Assembly (NCBI RefSeq): GCF_003362755.1
Contig: NZ_QKRA01000010.1
Span: 48,642 to 112,641 of the forward strand
Direction of reading: 5' to 3'
From: Marinomonas piezotolerans
Lineage (GTDB): Bacteria; Pseudomonadota; Gammaproteobacteria; Pseudomonadales; Marinomonadaceae
DNA length: 64,000 nt
Shown here: one piece after another, positions 1-11,043 of the stretch
Position numbering within the stretch: position 1 is the first letter of the stretch
Layout of the letters: each line of letters begins with the position of its first letter
The notes under the pieces: generated by a model
What the model saw: only the letters and a program-made list of their open reading frames with translations
What the model was told of the DNA's origin: nothing
Database searches by the model: none
Program-made: the position numbers and the translations under genes

Positions 1-566
1 TGCTCTTTTAGGCCTGACGGCAAGCAATGCGAGTAAGCTACTGGCTTTTTAGATTCGATAATGACTTCTTTAGCAGTATTCGGTCCGACATGAGATAAGT
101 CACACAAAACACCGACACGGTTCATTTCAGCAACGATTTCTCGGCCAAAGCCAGACAAACCACCGTCTCGTTCATAACAACCTGTACCGACCAAGTTTTG
201 CGTGTTGTAACACATTTGCACGATGCCGACGCCCAAGTCTTTGAACACTTGCACATAGCCAATTTGATCTTCAAATGCGTGGGCATTCTGGAAGCCCATC
301 ATGACGCCAGTTTTACCTTCCTCCTTTGCACGAAGAATATCTTTAGTTGTATAAACTTTCGTCAACAAGTCGCTATTAGCTTCAATCAGTTGATTCATTT
401 CTACAACATTGCGAACGGTACCTTCGAAGTTTTCCCAGAAAGAAACGGTACAGTTTGCTGCCGTCAACTTGCCTTTGGCCATATCTTCGAATAGTTCACG
501 ATTCCATTTCGCACAGATCAAACCATCGATCACTATTGCTTGGTCGTGTAATTCCGCTGCGTTCAT
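1..566 (-). CDS. Membrane dipeptidase (renal dipeptidase family), C-terminus outside window
   Basis: The gene runs off the left edge, so only the first ~188 residues are visible. It begins MNAAELHDQAIVIDGL and includes the conserved stretches QNAHAFEDQIGYVQ, DLSHVG and YSHCLPSG, typical of the peptidase M19 (renal dipeptidase) fold, a metal-dependent TIM barrel. The usual N-terminal DGHND metal motif is replaced here by IDGLICAKWN. As I recall, the same change occurs in the pseudomonad dipeptidase-like protein found beside the dimethylglycine demethylase genes of choline and glycine-betaine breakdown, so a role in that locus is plausible but cannot be checked from this fragment. The start is set by an AGGA ribosome site just upstream of the ATG. 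Confidence 0.8.
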   Translation of the reverse strand, partial: MNAAELHDQAIVIDGLICAKWNRELFEDMAKGKLTAANCTVSFWENFEGTVRNVVEMNQLIEANSDLLTKVYTTKDILRAKEEGKTGVMMGFQNAHAFEDQIGYVQVFKDLGVGIVQMCYNTQNLVGTGCYERDGGLSGFGREIVAEMNRVGVLCDLSHVGPNTAKEVIIESKKPVAYSHCLPSGLKE

Positions 567-730
567 TTTAGTATCCTTCGTACAGGTTCTGACAGGAAGG
601 GAGATACCCCTTTAATGAACCCAGTTTAGGGCTAAGGGGTAAAGAGTTAGAGGCTGGAAACGACTTCCGAATTACCAAAACCGACCACATTTACGACATG
701 TCCGTGGCGTTATTCTGAAAACCATCCGAT

Positions 731-758
731 AAAAAAATAGGAGCCTAAGGCTCCTATT
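731..758 (-). terminator. Rho-independent terminator of the 783-2384 chemoreceptor
   Basis: An inverted repeat (AATAGGAGCC, loop TAA, GGCTCCTATT) is followed on the minus strand by a run of seven T. It lies 25 bases beyond the stop codon of the chemoreceptor. Confidence 0.85.
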
Positions 759-782
759 GAAAATACGACGATATTATGAGGA

Positions 783-2384
783 TTAGACTCGGTAGCCCGA
801 CACCAAAACACTGAGACTTTGCGCTTGTTCGCCCACCTGATGACTGGCTTGATTCGACTGCTCCGCATTGGCAGATGTTGCAATCGCTTCATCGCGAATC
901 AAGCGAATGCGCTGATCAATATTTTCAGCGACGGCCGCCTGCTGCTCCATTGCCGTCGCAATTTCGGTTGCTTTCGCCGACATGCCTCCAATCGCTTGGG
1001 ACACTTTAGCAAGCGCTTCCGTCGCGGCTTGGGACTTCACTACAGTCTCTTCTGCTTGGGTTTTACTCTCACCCATGACCGACACCGCGCTGTGAGCCCC
1101 TTCTTGCAACTGTGTGATCATATCTTGGATCTGTTCAGTCGATTCTTGGGTCCGTTGTGCCAGTGTCCGCACTTCATCAGCGACCACCGCAAAACCACGC
1201 CCTTGCTCCCCTGCACGAGCCGCCTCAATTGCGGCGTTAAGTGCCAACAAGTTGGTTTGATCGGCAATATCTCGAATGACATCAAGAATCGAACCTACGC
1301 TAGCGGTTTTAGCTTCTAGCTCCTGCAGCGCCGACGCAGCGCGCTCAACACCGTTTGCAAGGCTGCCAATGGAGCGCGCATTATCTTCGACAATCACTTC
1401 TACTTCTTTAGTGTACCGATCAGATTCTTTTGCAACAGTAGCGGTTTCATCCGCACCTTCAGCAACGTAACGAATAGTACCCTGCATCTCCTCAACTGCG
1501 CTGGCGATACCCTGGGTTTCGGCCTGTAACCCTTCCATTCCCTTTCGTGTTTGAGTAGAAGCCTGCAGCATCTGCTCTCCAACACTCGACATCGAAGTGG
1601 ATTGGGTTTGTACGGTGCGTATTAATTCATTGAGGTTGCCGATAAACTGATTAAAACTCTTAGCGACATCTGCAAGTTCGTCATTACCTTTTTCGTCTAG
1701 ACGTACCGTCAAGTCGCGAGCTCCAGCGGCGATATCATGTAGAGAAGCTTCCAGTTTACGCAGATCTGGTAACGTTTTTTGGCGCAGTAGCAAAATCACA
1801 CCAATGATTAAACAAGCGGATACTAAGCTGCTAATCAACGACACTTTTTCTGCCTTCAGAATATAAGCGACGGCCATCTCTGAACTTTCTTCAAGGCGCA
1901 CATTGATTTCTTTCACAACCTTTTCTAGAGAATCAGACAGCTCGATTGATGCTTCATCTAACCCTCCAGCACCTTTCATCAAACGGTTTCCAGCTTCAGT
2001 GCCTTGTTCTATGTATGCAATCGCCATTGTGTAGCCAGAGTCATACAAACTGTCTAACGACTTTTTCAATGAAACGACTTCGTCTGAGTATTCAGGCAGG
2101 ATAACAGCTAAACGATCCAAACTTTCTTTGGCTCCTACTAAGCTTTCTTGTGCTTCGCCCAAAGCATCGTCACCACGCGTTGCTCCCATATCCGTAAGAA
2201 ACTGCTGCACTTGAACTGTATAGTAACGTGCGTCTTTCATGGCCCCCATCGCATTGGCCAATTGCACTTCTCGCTCGATGGCATGCTCATTTTGTTTCAA
2301 CCCATAGGTACTGATAGTAAACAGCCCTATCAAAGCGACCACTACTGCTAATATCCCGAGCGAAAATAACCTGTTTATCGTCAT
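783..2384 (-). CDS. Methyl-accepting chemotaxis protein (four-helix-bundle type sensor)
   Basis: A 533-residue transducer that would relay a periplasmic signal to CheA/CheW. Visible order: membrane segment at about residues 7-27, a ~150-residue helical periplasmic sensor rich in heptads and consistent with a 4HB/HBM-like bundle, a second membrane segment around 185-203, a HAMP linker, then a long cytoplasmic coiled coil. The highly conserved hairpin tip is present ([20 protein letters not shown], then [15 protein letters not shown]). There is no C-terminal CheR-tethering pentapeptide. The gene stands alone, divergent from purB, with its own terminator. The ligand cannot be predicted. Confidence 0.93.
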   Translation of the reverse strand: MTINRLFSLGILAVVVALIGLFTISTYGLKQNEHAIEREVQLANAMGAMKDARYYTVQVQQFLTDMGATRGDDALGEAQESLVGAKESLDRLAVILPEYSDEVVSLKKSLDSLYDSGYTMAIAYIEQGTEAGNRLMKGAGGLDEASIELSDSLEKVVKEINVRLEESSEMAVAYILKAEKVSLISSLVSACLIIGVILLLRQKTLPDLRKLEASLHDIAAGARDLTVRLDEKGNDELADVAKSFNQFIGNLNELIRTVQTQSTSMSSVGEQMLQASTQTRKGMEGLQAETQGIASAVEEMQGTIRYVAEGADETATVAKESDRYTKEVEVIVEDNARSIGSLANGVERAASALQELEAKTASVGSILDVIRDIADQTNLLALNAAIEAARAGEQGRGFAVVADEVRTLAQRTQESTEQIQDMITQLQEGAHSAVSVMGESKTQAEETVVKSQAATEALAKVSQAIGGMSAKATEIATAMEQQAAVAENIDQRIRLIRDEAIATSANAEQSNQASHQVGEQAQSLSVLVSGYRV

Positions 2385-2425
2385 GTACAGCCTCTTACTA
2401 TTCTTTTTTAAGGAATGAATACTAA

Positions 2426-3961
<1,536 letters not shown>

Positions 3962-3991
3962 CTCGAAACCTCTCGGATAATTCGCTAAATT

Positions 3992-4019
3992 AAAAGAGCC
4001 GTTTTTACGGCTCTTTTTT
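3992..4019 (+). terminator. Terminator downstream of purB
   Basis: Stem AAAAGAGCCG, loop TTTTTA, CGGCTCTTTT with a T run. It separates purB from roxA and probably makes transcription of the two genes partly independent. Confidence 0.85.
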
Positions 4020-4032
4020 GTGATGAGATGAA

Positions 4033-5232
4033 ATGATGAACATCGATACGCCTATTTCAATTCTTGCTGGCATGAGCCTGCGCACATTTATCACTGAATA
4101 CTGGCAAAAAAAACCGCTGCTCATTCGAGGCGGAGCGAAAGATATTGACCTCCCAATCACGGCCGATGAGCTGGCGGGGTTAGCCATGGAAGAGGAAGTG
4201 GAATCCCGCATCGTGATGGAGCATGGAGACACGCCATGGCAACTCCTGCAAGGCCCTTTTAGCGAAGAGGACTTTGCCCAGCTTCCCGAAAAAGACTGGA
4301 CACTACTCGTTCAGGCCTGTGACCACTGGGTACCGGAAGTACAAGCTCTACGAGAGCGCTTTAACTTTTTACCTAGCTGGCGTGTTGACGATATTATGAT
4401 CAGCTACGCGACAGAGGGTGGAAGTGTCGGCCCTCACTATGATCAGTACGACGTCTTTCTTATCCAAATGGCGGGGCAACGTCGCTGGCAAGTCTTAGCA
4501 CCTGAGCAATTTACCGACACGCCACTGAATGATGTGTCCCTTCATATCCTTGACCAGTTTGATGTCGACCCAGAGCAAGACTGGGTATTAGAACCTGGCG
4601 ATATTCTCTATCTTCCCCCTAACTTTGCGCATAATGGACGGTCACTGGATAACGACTGCATGACCTTCTCCGTCGGTTTTCGAGCCCCATCGGTACAAGC
4701 CGCGCTACGAGGACTGTCTGACAAGCTATGCGAAGACGTCGACGAAAAAAATCGCTTTGCTGCGCCAGAGCCTATTGAGCGTGAACACCATGCTCAAATT
4801 CTGCCAAGCGATATAGAACATTTAAAACAGAAGATAACAGCACTGCTTGATAACCCAGAGCTATTAGCTAACTGGCTTGGTGAAACAATGAGTGAAGCCA
4901 AATATCCAGAATATACTGCTCAGTTAAATGATGACGAGCTGAATGACTGTTTTAGTCAGGCACTTAAAGGCGATACATTTATTCGCCCTGGAGATGCTCG
5001 TATTTGCTATTACACCAGTGAAGGCTCACCCAGCACTACTTTGCTATATTGTAATGGCGCAAAAATGACGATCGACGCAACACTGGTACCGTTTGTTGAA
5101 GCGATTTGTGACCAAGAAGAATTTGATTTTAGTGCGTTGGATTTAACACAACACTCTGAGTTACCCGATCTACTGCGTTTTTTATTACAACACCAAGCAA
5201 TCGTCGCATTACCAGATGAGGAAGAGGAGTAA
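4033..5232 (+). CDS. roxA: Ribosomal protein uL16 arginine hydroxylase (JmjC/cupin-4 oxygenase)
   Basis: Fe(II)- and 2-oxoglutarate-dependent oxygenase of the RoxA/YcfD family, which hydroxylates an arginine of ribosomal protein L16. The 399-residue protein carries the iron-binding HxD pair in GPHYDQYDVFLIQM (His135, Asp137) and the distal histidine in the FAHNG segment (His200). The N-terminal block ITEYWQKKPLLIRGG is also family-typical. The C-terminal ~170 residues form the usual winged-helix and dimerisation part. Two ATGs (4033 and 4036) are adjacent, so the start is uncertain by one codon. Location after purB matches pseudomonads, and the GNAT gene follows nine bases later. Confidence 0.93.
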   Translation: MMNIDTPISILAGMSLRTFITEYWQKKPLLIRGGAKDIDLPITADELAGLAMEEEVESRIVMEHGDTPWQLLQGPFSEEDFAQLPEKDWTLLVQACDHWVPEVQALRERFNFLPSWRVDDIMISYATEGGSVGPHYDQYDVFLIQMAGQRRWQVLAPEQFTDTPLNDVSLHILDQFDVDPEQDWVLEPGDILYLPPNFAHNGRSLDNDCMTFSVGFRAPSVQAALRGLSDKLCEDVDEKNRFAAPEPIEREHHAQILPSDIEHLKQKITALLDNPELLANWLGETMSEAKYPEYTAQLNDDELNDCFSQALKGDTFIRPGDARICYYTSEGSPSTTLLYCNGAKMTIDATLVPFVEAICDQEEFDFSALDLTQHSELPDLLRFLLQHQAIVALPDEEEE

Positions 5233-5241
5233 CTAACATCT

Positions 5242-5658
5242 ATGAATATACTCACCTCTGACTGGCACAGCAGCCGAGCACAACTGACCTTTGTTCGCCG
5301 CCAAGTTTTTATCCTAGAACATGGCATCGACGAACAAGATGAATGGGATGATGAAGATGCCTCGGCAACACATTTCGTTGCCTTTGGTACCACAGCGGCG
5401 CCTCTAGGCGTATGTCGCTTAACTGAATCTGGTCAGATTGGTCGTCTTGCAGTCCTTCCAAATTACCGTCACCAGGGCTATGGCAAACTGTTACTTCGTA
5501 AAGCCTTGCAAGTGGCTCGTGAGATGGGGCTCAAAGAAGTATTCCTGCATGCCATGGTCGATGTTCAATTGTTTTATCAAGCGCATGACTTTGAAACAGA
5601 TGGGTTAGTATTTATGGAAGCCGGAAAACCACACATCAAAATGGTTCGCAAGATATAG
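5242..5658 (+). CDS. GNAT-family N-acetyltransferase
   Basis: Small 138-residue acetyltransferase. The acetyl-CoA binding motif A is clear: IGRLAVLPNYRHQGYGKLLL fits the R/Q-x-x-G-x-G/A loop. The N-terminus (VRRQVFILEHGIDEQDEWD) and the ending HIKMVRKI resemble the ElaA/YjcF group, whose substrates are unknown. It starts 9 bases after roxA and ends at the bidirectional terminator, so the two genes form an operon; a comparable pair follows purB in pseudomonads. No substrate can be inferred from the sequence. Confidence 0.9.
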   Translation: MNILTSDWHSSRAQLTFVRRQVFILEHGIDEQDEWDDEDASATHFVAFGTTAAPLGVCRLTESGQIGRLAVLPNYRHQGYGKLLLRKALQVAREMGLKEVFLHAMVDVQLFYQAHDFETDGLVFMEAGKPHIKMVRKI

Positions 5659-5675
5659 CAATAGCTATTAAAACG

Positions 5676-5708
5676 AAAAAAGGAGCCTATGTATTCGGCT
5701 CCTTTTTT
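5676..5708. terminator. Bidirectional terminator between GNAT gene and fklB
   Basis: Perfect stem AAAAAAGGAGCC ... GGCTCCTTTTTT between converging genes. It has A and T runs on both sides, so it can serve either strand. Confidence 0.9.
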
Positions 5709-5734
5709 ATGTCAGATTGCAGCTTTAAAGTGAA

Positions 5735-6355
5735 TTAAAGAATTGCAATCAACTCGACATCAAAGACTAATGTTGCATGAGGTGGGATCGCTGCGCCTGC
5801 GCCTTGAGCACCGTATGCCAGTTCAGAAGGAATGGCGAAACGATACTTCGCACCCTCTTTCATCAACTGAACACCTTCAGTCCAGCCCGCAATAACACCA
5901 GATAGAGGGAACTCAATTGGCTCACCACGTTGAATAGAGCTATCGAATACTTGGCCATCCGTTAAACGCCCTTCGTAATGAACGCGTACCGTTGAAGACG
6001 CAACAGGTGTGTTACCTGTACCTTCTTCTAATACTTCATACTGTAAGCCAGATTCTGTTACTTGAACGCCTTCGCGAGCTTTGTTTTCTGCAAGGAACGC
6101 TTCCCCTGCGGCAACGGTTTCAGCGGCAGCAGCTTTTGATTTCGCTTCCATTTTCTCTTGCAATTCAGCAAACGCTGCTTCAAGTTCAGCGGCAGGAACC
6201 GCCATAGGCTGGCCATTCAAAGCATCTTGGATCGCCGCAAACAGGTGATCTAAAGACAGCTCACCTAGATCACTTCCACGTAATTGGTCACCAATTTGAC
6301 GGCCAATACCGTATGCAATTTTTGCTTGGTTCGTCTCGAAGGACAATTCAGACAT
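5735..6355 (-). CDS. fklB: FKBP-type peptidyl-prolyl cis-trans isomerase
   Basis: The 206-residue length equals E. coli FklB (FKBP22). Residues 1-100 form the helical dimerisation domain (YGIGRQIGDQL near the N-terminus). Residues ~105-206 are the FKBP catalytic domain with VRVHYEGRLTDGQVFDSS, GVIAGWTEGVQLM and PPHATLVFDVELIAI, all conserved. No signal peptide is visible, so a cytosolic location is expected. It catalyses proline isomerisation and acts as a folding helper. It is monocistronic and ends at the shared terminator. Confidence 0.95.
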   Translation of the reverse strand: MSELSFETNQAKIAYGIGRQIGDQLRGSDLGELSLDHLFAAIQDALNGQPMAVPAAELEAAFAELQEKMEAKSKAAAAETVAAGEAFLAENKAREGVQVTESGLQYEVLEEGTGNTPVASSTVRVHYEGRLTDGQVFDSSIQRGEPIEFPLSGVIAGWTEGVQLMKEGAKYRFAIPSELAYGAQGAGAAIPPHATLVFDVELIAIL

Positions 6356-6451
6356 AGTTTAATCTCTTTGTGTCATTAAAATTTAGGCGCGAAGAATATC
6401 ATATTGAGCTCGTCATGCCGATAAGCTGTTGCATAAACTGTCCATCCATTT

Positions 6452-6613
6452 ATGTTTAAAGTTTTCACTCGCCACATCACACGATACCTGCAAAATTCTC
6501 TGTGGACTGATGTTGCTTTTGTCAGCGCTATTCTAAGCATTACCGCCATTGGCTTTATCGTCAGCCAACACGATACCGCTGACCTAATGAATACGATCCT
6601 TCAAAACCATTAA
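6452..6613 (+). CDS. Small single-pass membrane protein, 53 residues, unknown function
   Basis: Short reading frame starting MFKVFTRHITRYLQNSLWTD, then a hydrophobic stretch of about 18 residues (VAFVSAILSITAIGFIV) and a polar tail ending ILQNH. The layout, a basic N-terminus followed by one membrane helix, fits a small inner-membrane protein. It stops 69 bases before the uspA start on the same strand, so co-transcription is possible. No ribosome-binding site is obvious. I do not recognise the family; support is the hydropathy pattern and position only. Confidence 0.5.
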   Translation: MFKVFTRHITRYLQNSLWTDVAFVSAILSITAIGFIVSQHDTADLMNTILQNH

Positions 6614-6682
6614 TTGATACAGATCACAGCCAACCTAGTAACAAGGCGTAAACTAAAGCCATTAGCCCAAAGGAGAATTGAT

Positions 6683-7168
6683 ATGCTTCCAAAAATTAAC
6701 ACTATTTTATACGCTTGCGACTTAGAACCAAAAACTAACCAAGCGATGGAAATGGTCATCAGTTTGGCGATTTCAAACCAAGCGAGCGTCGTGCTCATGC
6801 ACGCTATGGAACCTGTCAGTTCACAGGCCGCCAATATGATCCACAACTATGTTTCTGATGACGTTCTAAAACTGATGCGCAAAGATGCAATCGAAACAAC
6901 TCATAAGCGCATGGAAGACTTACTACAGCAATTTAGCGACGCGCACCCCGATGACATGGCCAAACTTAAATCTGCGCCTACTATTGAAGTGGTCAACGGC
7001 ATCGCTGCTGACGTAATTGAAAAAACAGCAGAAAAAACAAATGCCGATCTGATTGTCATGAATAGCCGGACTCATAGCAAGATAGGACAAATGGTTATCG
7101 GCTCAACAGCAAACAAAGTGGTGCACCGCAGCCACATCCCAGTACTCGTAGTACCGATTTTGAAATAA
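6683..7168 (+). CDS. Universal stress protein (UspA family)
   Basis: 161 residues, single Usp domain. The N-terminus (KINTILYACDLEPKTNQAME) and the C-terminal ATP-type motif (GSTANKVVHRSHIPVLVVP) match the G-2x-G-9x-G-S/T pattern region of ATP-binding UspA-like proteins. The VMNSRTHS strand before it is also typical. The reading frame is open from 6614, but the ATG at 6683 is preceded by a strong AGGAG site and matches the family start. Probably a cytosolic stress-survival protein. A hairpin terminator follows. Confidence 0.9.
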   Translation: MLPKINTILYACDLEPKTNQAMEMVISLAISNQASVVLMHAMEPVSSQAANMIHNYVSDDVLKLMRKDAIETTHKRMEDLLQQFSDAHPDDMAKLKSAPTIEVVNGIAADVIEKTAEKTNADLIVMNSRTHSKIGQMVIGSTANKVVHRSHIPVLVVPILK

Positions 7169-7186
7169 GTACTTTCCTGAGATAAC

Positions 7187-7227
7187 AAAGCACTAGAAAT
7201 GAGAACTTAATGCGTTTCTAGTGCTTT
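7187..7227 (+). terminator. Hairpin terminator after the universal stress gene
   Basis: A 13-base inverted repeat, AAAGCACTAGAAA ... TTTCTAGTGCTTT, with a 15-base loop. The T run is short, so termination may be incomplete. Confidence 0.65.
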
Positions 7228-7531
7228 CAGCAGCCCCTAAGCATCAAATCCGCAGCTCCCTTTCTCAATATTGGATCAATATTACAACTCAGACGTGACA
7301 TCGCCCCCTACGAAGGCAACGCTACCCAAAAACACACTGGCACAGCTTTCATGCATAACCGTGTTCTTAACAAATGGTTTATTCAATTTTCTAAGTGATG
7401 CATGATCACTAAACTAGTCAAACATGCCATATTGAAGGTATCGCATCATCAAATCAGGGGAAGTGAGTTAGACATTTATAGACAAAGTACTGTATAAACA
7501 ACCATATTTTAATTTAACACAACGTGTAACC
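7228..7531. other. Intergenic region upstream of topB, no gene seen
   Basis: About 300 AT-rich bases with no reading frame of gene quality and no tRNA-like fold that I can see. It must contain the topB promoter, but no convincing -35/-10 pair or operator stands out. Confidence 0.5.
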
Positions 7532-9475
7532 ATGATCTTATACATCGCTGAAAAACCCAGCCTCGCACGAGCGATCGCAGCAGGACTTCCTTCTCCTCAG
7601 AAGAAGCATGATGGCTATATACAACTTCCGAACGGTGATCGGGTGACTTGGTGTATTGGGCATTTATTGGAGTTAGCAGAGCCGCAAGATTATGCCCCCC
7701 ATTACAAACAGTGGAGTATGGATCATCTACCGATCATCCCTACTGACTGGCAATGGAAAGCAAAACCAAACACGAAGAAACAGCTCAGCATGGTGCGAAA
7801 ACTTCTTAAAGAAGCCACCCAAATCGTCCACGCAGGGGATCCTGATCGCGAAGGACAACTTCTAGTGGATGAGGTGTTGCACTACGCAAAAGTACCAAAA
7901 TACAAATTGGAGGCGACTCAGCGACTTCTAGTCAGTGATTTGACACCCAATGCTGTTAAAAAGGCACTCAAGTCCTTACGATCTAATAAAGAGTTCGCTG
8001 CCTTGTCTCGCTCTGCGCTAGCACGCTCAAGAGCGGACTGGTTATTTGGCATCAACCTAACCCGTGCTTATACAGTAAAAGGACGTCAGGCTGGCTATCA
8101 AGGCGTGTTATCGGTAGGAAGGGTACAAACACCTATCTTGGGATTGGTCGTTCGGCGCGATTTAGAGCGCGAAAACTTCTTGCCCAAGGAATATTATCAG
8201 GTGAGCGCCCAGCTCGTCGGTGAAGGCATTTCCCCATTCAACGCAATGTGGCAACCCAGTGATGCATGCGCCCCCTATCAAGATGAAAATGGGCGCGTAC
8301 TCAGCAAGGCCCTGGCACACAATGTTGCTCGTCGTATCACTGATAAACCAGCGACAGTAACAAACTATCAAACGACGCCTAAAAAACAGGCTCCGCCACT
8401 GCCGTACAATCTATCCTCCTTACAAATTGACGCGGCCAAAGCCTTCTCTATGAGTGCACAAAAAGTCTTGGATGTCTGTCAGGCACTGTATGAACGACAT
8501 CAGATGATCACTTACCCTCGCTCTGACTGTCGCTACTTACCCACTGAGCAACTGAGCCAAGCACCAGGCATCGTACAATCTTTGCAAAAATTGCCATTCA
8601 GTTTTCAGCAGGCCGCACAAAACGCGGACACAGCCCAAAAATCAAAAGCATGGAACGACAAACAAGTTGGTGCCCACCACGCCATCATCCCGACGTCTCA
8701 ATCTTCAGGTTATAGCAAACTCAGCAGTGATGAACGGAAAATCTTCGAATTAATTGCGCGCCAGTATCTTATTCAGTTTTTCCCTCATTACGAGTATCTC
8801 GCCACTAAGGTTTCCATAGAAATCAAAGGCGGTCTATTTACAGCACGGGGCAACACCATCAAAAAGGAAGGCTGGAAACAACTCATGCCCAGCAGCAAAA
8901 AAGAGGAACCTAACTTACCTTTATTACGGGAAGGACAACTTCTGCACTGTATACAGGGCGAAGTACTAGACAAAGTTACCACACCTCCCGATGCCTTTAC
9001 CGATGCCACGCTTCTCGCTGCCATGACAGGCATAAGCAGGTTTGTGCTGGATAAAGAAATTAAAGCAATTTTAAAAGATACAGATGGCCTTGGCACAGAG
9101 GCCACACGGGCAGGCATCATCGAACTACTTTTTAAGCGAGGCTTTTTAGTCAGAAATGGAAAGCAAATTAACGCGACGGCGACGGGACGGGCTCTCATTG
9201 AAGCGTTGCCCGATAGCACTAGCGTGCCAGACATGACGGCAAAATGGGAAGCTATGCTTAATGATATAAGCCTAGGAAATGAGAGCTATAAGCATTTTAT
9301 GGATGAGCTGTGCCTTAATTTAAATAGCTTAATTGAAACGGCAAAAACAGGAAAAATGGGAAGCTTCGCCAACCTTCCCGCGCCGAAGAGTAAAAAGGTG
9401 GCTTACCGGAAAAAGCGAGGCAAAACAGGTAGCAGAACGACTTCAACAAAACCTAGCAAAGTAAAGGCTACTTAA
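7532..9475 (+). CDS. topB: DNA topoisomerase III
   Basis: Type IA topoisomerase that decatenates DNA by passing strands through a transient single-strand break. The 647-residue protein aligns by eye along its full length with E. coli TopB (653). The TOPRIM N-terminus MILYIAEKPSLARAIAAG and acidic HAGDPDREGQLLVDEVL are intact. The catalytic tyrosine lies in ITYPRSDCRYLP at residue 328, the same number as in E. coli. The motif LGTEATRAGIIELLFKRGF and a basic lysine/arginine-rich tail are also present. The gene is monocistronic, and its stop codon overlaps that of the convergent LysE gene. Confidence 0.97.
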   Translation: MILYIAEKPSLARAIAAGLPSPQKKHDGYIQLPNGDRVTWCIGHLLELAEPQDYAPHYKQWSMDHLPIIPTDWQWKAKPNTKKQLSMVRKLLKEATQIVHAGDPDREGQLLVDEVLHYAKVPKYKLEATQRLLVSDLTPNAVKKALKSLRSNKEFAALSRSALARSRADWLFGINLTRAYTVKGRQAGYQGVLSVGRVQTPILGLVVRRDLERENFLPKEYYQVSAQLVGEGISPFNAMWQPSDACAPYQDENGRVLSKALAHNVARRITDKPATVTNYQTTPKKQAPPLPYNLSSLQIDAAKAFSMSAQKVLDVCQALYERHQMITYPRSDCRYLPTEQLSQAPGIVQSLQKLPFSFQQAAQNADTAQKSKAWNDKQVGAHHAIIPTSQSSGYSKLSSDERKIFELIARQYLIQFFPHYEYLATKVSIEIKGGLFTARGNTIKKEGWKQLMPSSKKEEPNLPLLREGQLLHCIQGEVLDKVTTPPDAFTDATLLAAMTGISRFVLDKEIKAILKDTDGLGTEATRAGIIELLFKRGFLVRNGKQINATATGRALIEALPDSTSVPDMTAKWEAMLNDISLGNESYKHFMDELCLNLNSLIETAKTGKMGSFANLPAPKSKKVAYRKKRGKTGSRTTSTKPSKVKAT

Positions 9476-10104
9476 CCCAGCGCCAACCAAATACCAACGC
9501 CTACCATCAGCGTCCCCGCGATACGGTTCATAATGCGTACATTACCACTCTTCATAAGCAATGATCTTAGAGTGCGCCCTCCTGTTGCATAGATCAACAA
9601 ACAGGAAAACTCGAGCAATAAGATAATAGTAATTAAACTGACTAGCTGTATTGCGAGAGGCGCATCAGCCTCCAAAAACGGTGGCAATAAGGCAACAAAA
9701 AAAGCCCATCCTTTAGGGTTTGCAACGGCTGTCAAAAAGCCTTGTGACGCAAGCTCATACGCTGTCGCTCGAAGACTGCTGTCGTCTGTTTTGATTGCCA
9801 TTTTCCCACGAGAGCGCCACATCTGAACACCGAGATAAGTCAGATAAGCTCCACCTAGATATTTGAACAGCATAAATGCTGATGGATAATTGAGCAGTAA
9901 CGTGGCAACCCCCACTGCGGTTAACACCGCCACTAAGCCAACGCCAACAAGCTCTCCTAGCATCATCCATAATGAGCGTTTGACCCCTATTGTCATACCT
10001 AATGTCATAGCTAGGGTCATACACATGCCAGGTGTAATGGAAACGAAAAAGAATGTGGGTACAAAGACCGATAATAACCCGAGGCTCATCGCAGCTAGAT
10101 CCAA
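9472..10104 (-). CDS. LysE/RhtB-family amino-acid exporter
   Basis: 210-residue inner-membrane protein with about six hydrophobic segments. The family signature near the N-terminus reads PTFFFVSITPGMCMTLAMTL, followed by KYLGGAYLTYLGVQMWRS, both typical of LysE/RhtB translocators of amino acids or homoserine lactones. Substrate cannot be predicted. It converges on topB with a four-base overlap of the two stop codons, leaving no room for a conventional terminator between them. Confidence 0.9.
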   Translation of the reverse strand: MDLAAMSLGLLSVFVPTFFFVSITPGMCMTLAMTLGMTIGVKRSLWMMLGELVGVGLVAVLTAVGVATLLLNYPSAFMLFKYLGGAYLTYLGVQMWRSRGKMAIKTDDSSLRATAYELASQGFLTAVANPKGWAFFVALLPPFLEADAPLAIQLVSLITIILLLEFSCLLIYATGGRTLRSLLMKSGNVRIMNRIAGTLMVGVGIWLALG

Positions 10105-10185
10105 TATATTAAAGACCGTAAGTTGCCATCTATACAGAAAAAAAACAATGTGTTCTGTGTGTAAATTGGGGGGAGTATTCGGTTA

Positions 10186-10974
10186 CTAGAAATGTTTCTT
10201 TCTCTGGAATTCACCGTCAGTCATGAACTTTTGCCATTCGTCGTCTAGCTCGCCTTCCGCTTCGTCATCTTCTTGGCTTTCTGCTGCCATTTCAGCTTCC
10301 CGGCGCTGTAACTCTAGGTCATCTTCAATCTCTTGAATGGTCTCTTCATACTTTTTGATGACTTCCGCTGCTTCAGGCTGCTCTTGAATTGGCCTCATCT
10401 GATTAATCGCTTCTTGATATTCACTCACAGCTTCTTCCATTTTATGGGTCAAAAAGCTTTGTCGAGCAAGGTAAGCATGATAGTCAGCATTCACTTTATA
10501 CTTATAAAGCATCAACAGCGACTCATAGCGTTCTGCTGATTCTTGGTCTATTTTCTTAGTTGTCTTAGCGTTGTGAATATAGTTTGCAAACGAATCAAAC
10601 AATCGCTTCAGTTCCAGTATTTGAACGTCGTCTATCACTGGCTTAGCGCGTCTTTTCTCTTTGCTACTTTGAAATTGAACCATCTCTTCTTGTAAAAAAC
10701 GGCGGCGACGAGCCAATGGCTCATCAGGCTGGATGGCGAGTAGCTCATCACAGGTTGCAAGAATTCGGCTAAATAACCATAGCCTCATATCCTTCGGTTG
10801 ATACTGTGCAGGGAGCTCATCTAGGAAGCGACGCTCTTGTCGTAACTGATTATTCAATAGCGCAACTTTTCGCAATCGCTCAATTCGAGCCTGCTCTTTA
10901 AGTTGTAGATAGATTGCAAAGGCAATAAAACCGCCAATGACCAATAACAGCAATGTTACAAAAACAGTGGTCAT
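10186..10974 (-). CDS. Membrane-anchored coiled-coil protein of unknown function (upstream paralogue is 11044-11742)
   Basis: 262 residues, not recognised. An N-terminal membrane segment (residues ~4-22) is followed by a long charged helical region, with KMEEAVSEYQEAINQM reading like a TPR-type helix. The tail is very acidic (residues ~215-255, QEDDEAEGELDDEW). The N-out/C-in anchor suggests a cytoplasmic helical domain tethered to the inner membrane. It lies 69 bases after a second anchored protein on the same strand that shares its spacing of hydrophobic residues, so the two probably form an operon and act together. No enzyme motif is visible. Confidence 0.75.
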   Translation of the reverse strand: MTTVFVTLLLLVIGGFIAFAIYLQLKEQARIERLRKVALLNNQLRQERRFLDELPAQYQPKDMRLWLFSRILATCDELLAIQPDEPLARRRRFLQEEMVQFQSSKEKRRAKPVIDDVQILELKRLFDSFANYIHNAKTTKKIDQESAERYESLLMLYKYKVNADYHAYLARQSFLTHKMEEAVSEYQEAINQMRPIQEQPEAAEVIKKYEETIQEIEDDLELQRREAEMAAESQEDDEAEGELDDEWQKFMTDGEFQRKKHF

Positions 10975-11043
10975 GAAGTTGGTTTCCGGAGTTTTTTAAT
11001 AATTAGGTATTGAATCACTGATTCTTCCTTATAACAAAACAAC

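Noticed and set aside
7495..7512. A CTGTATAAACA motif before topB considered as a LexA box
   Set aside because: The right half needed for CTGT-N8-ACAG is missing.
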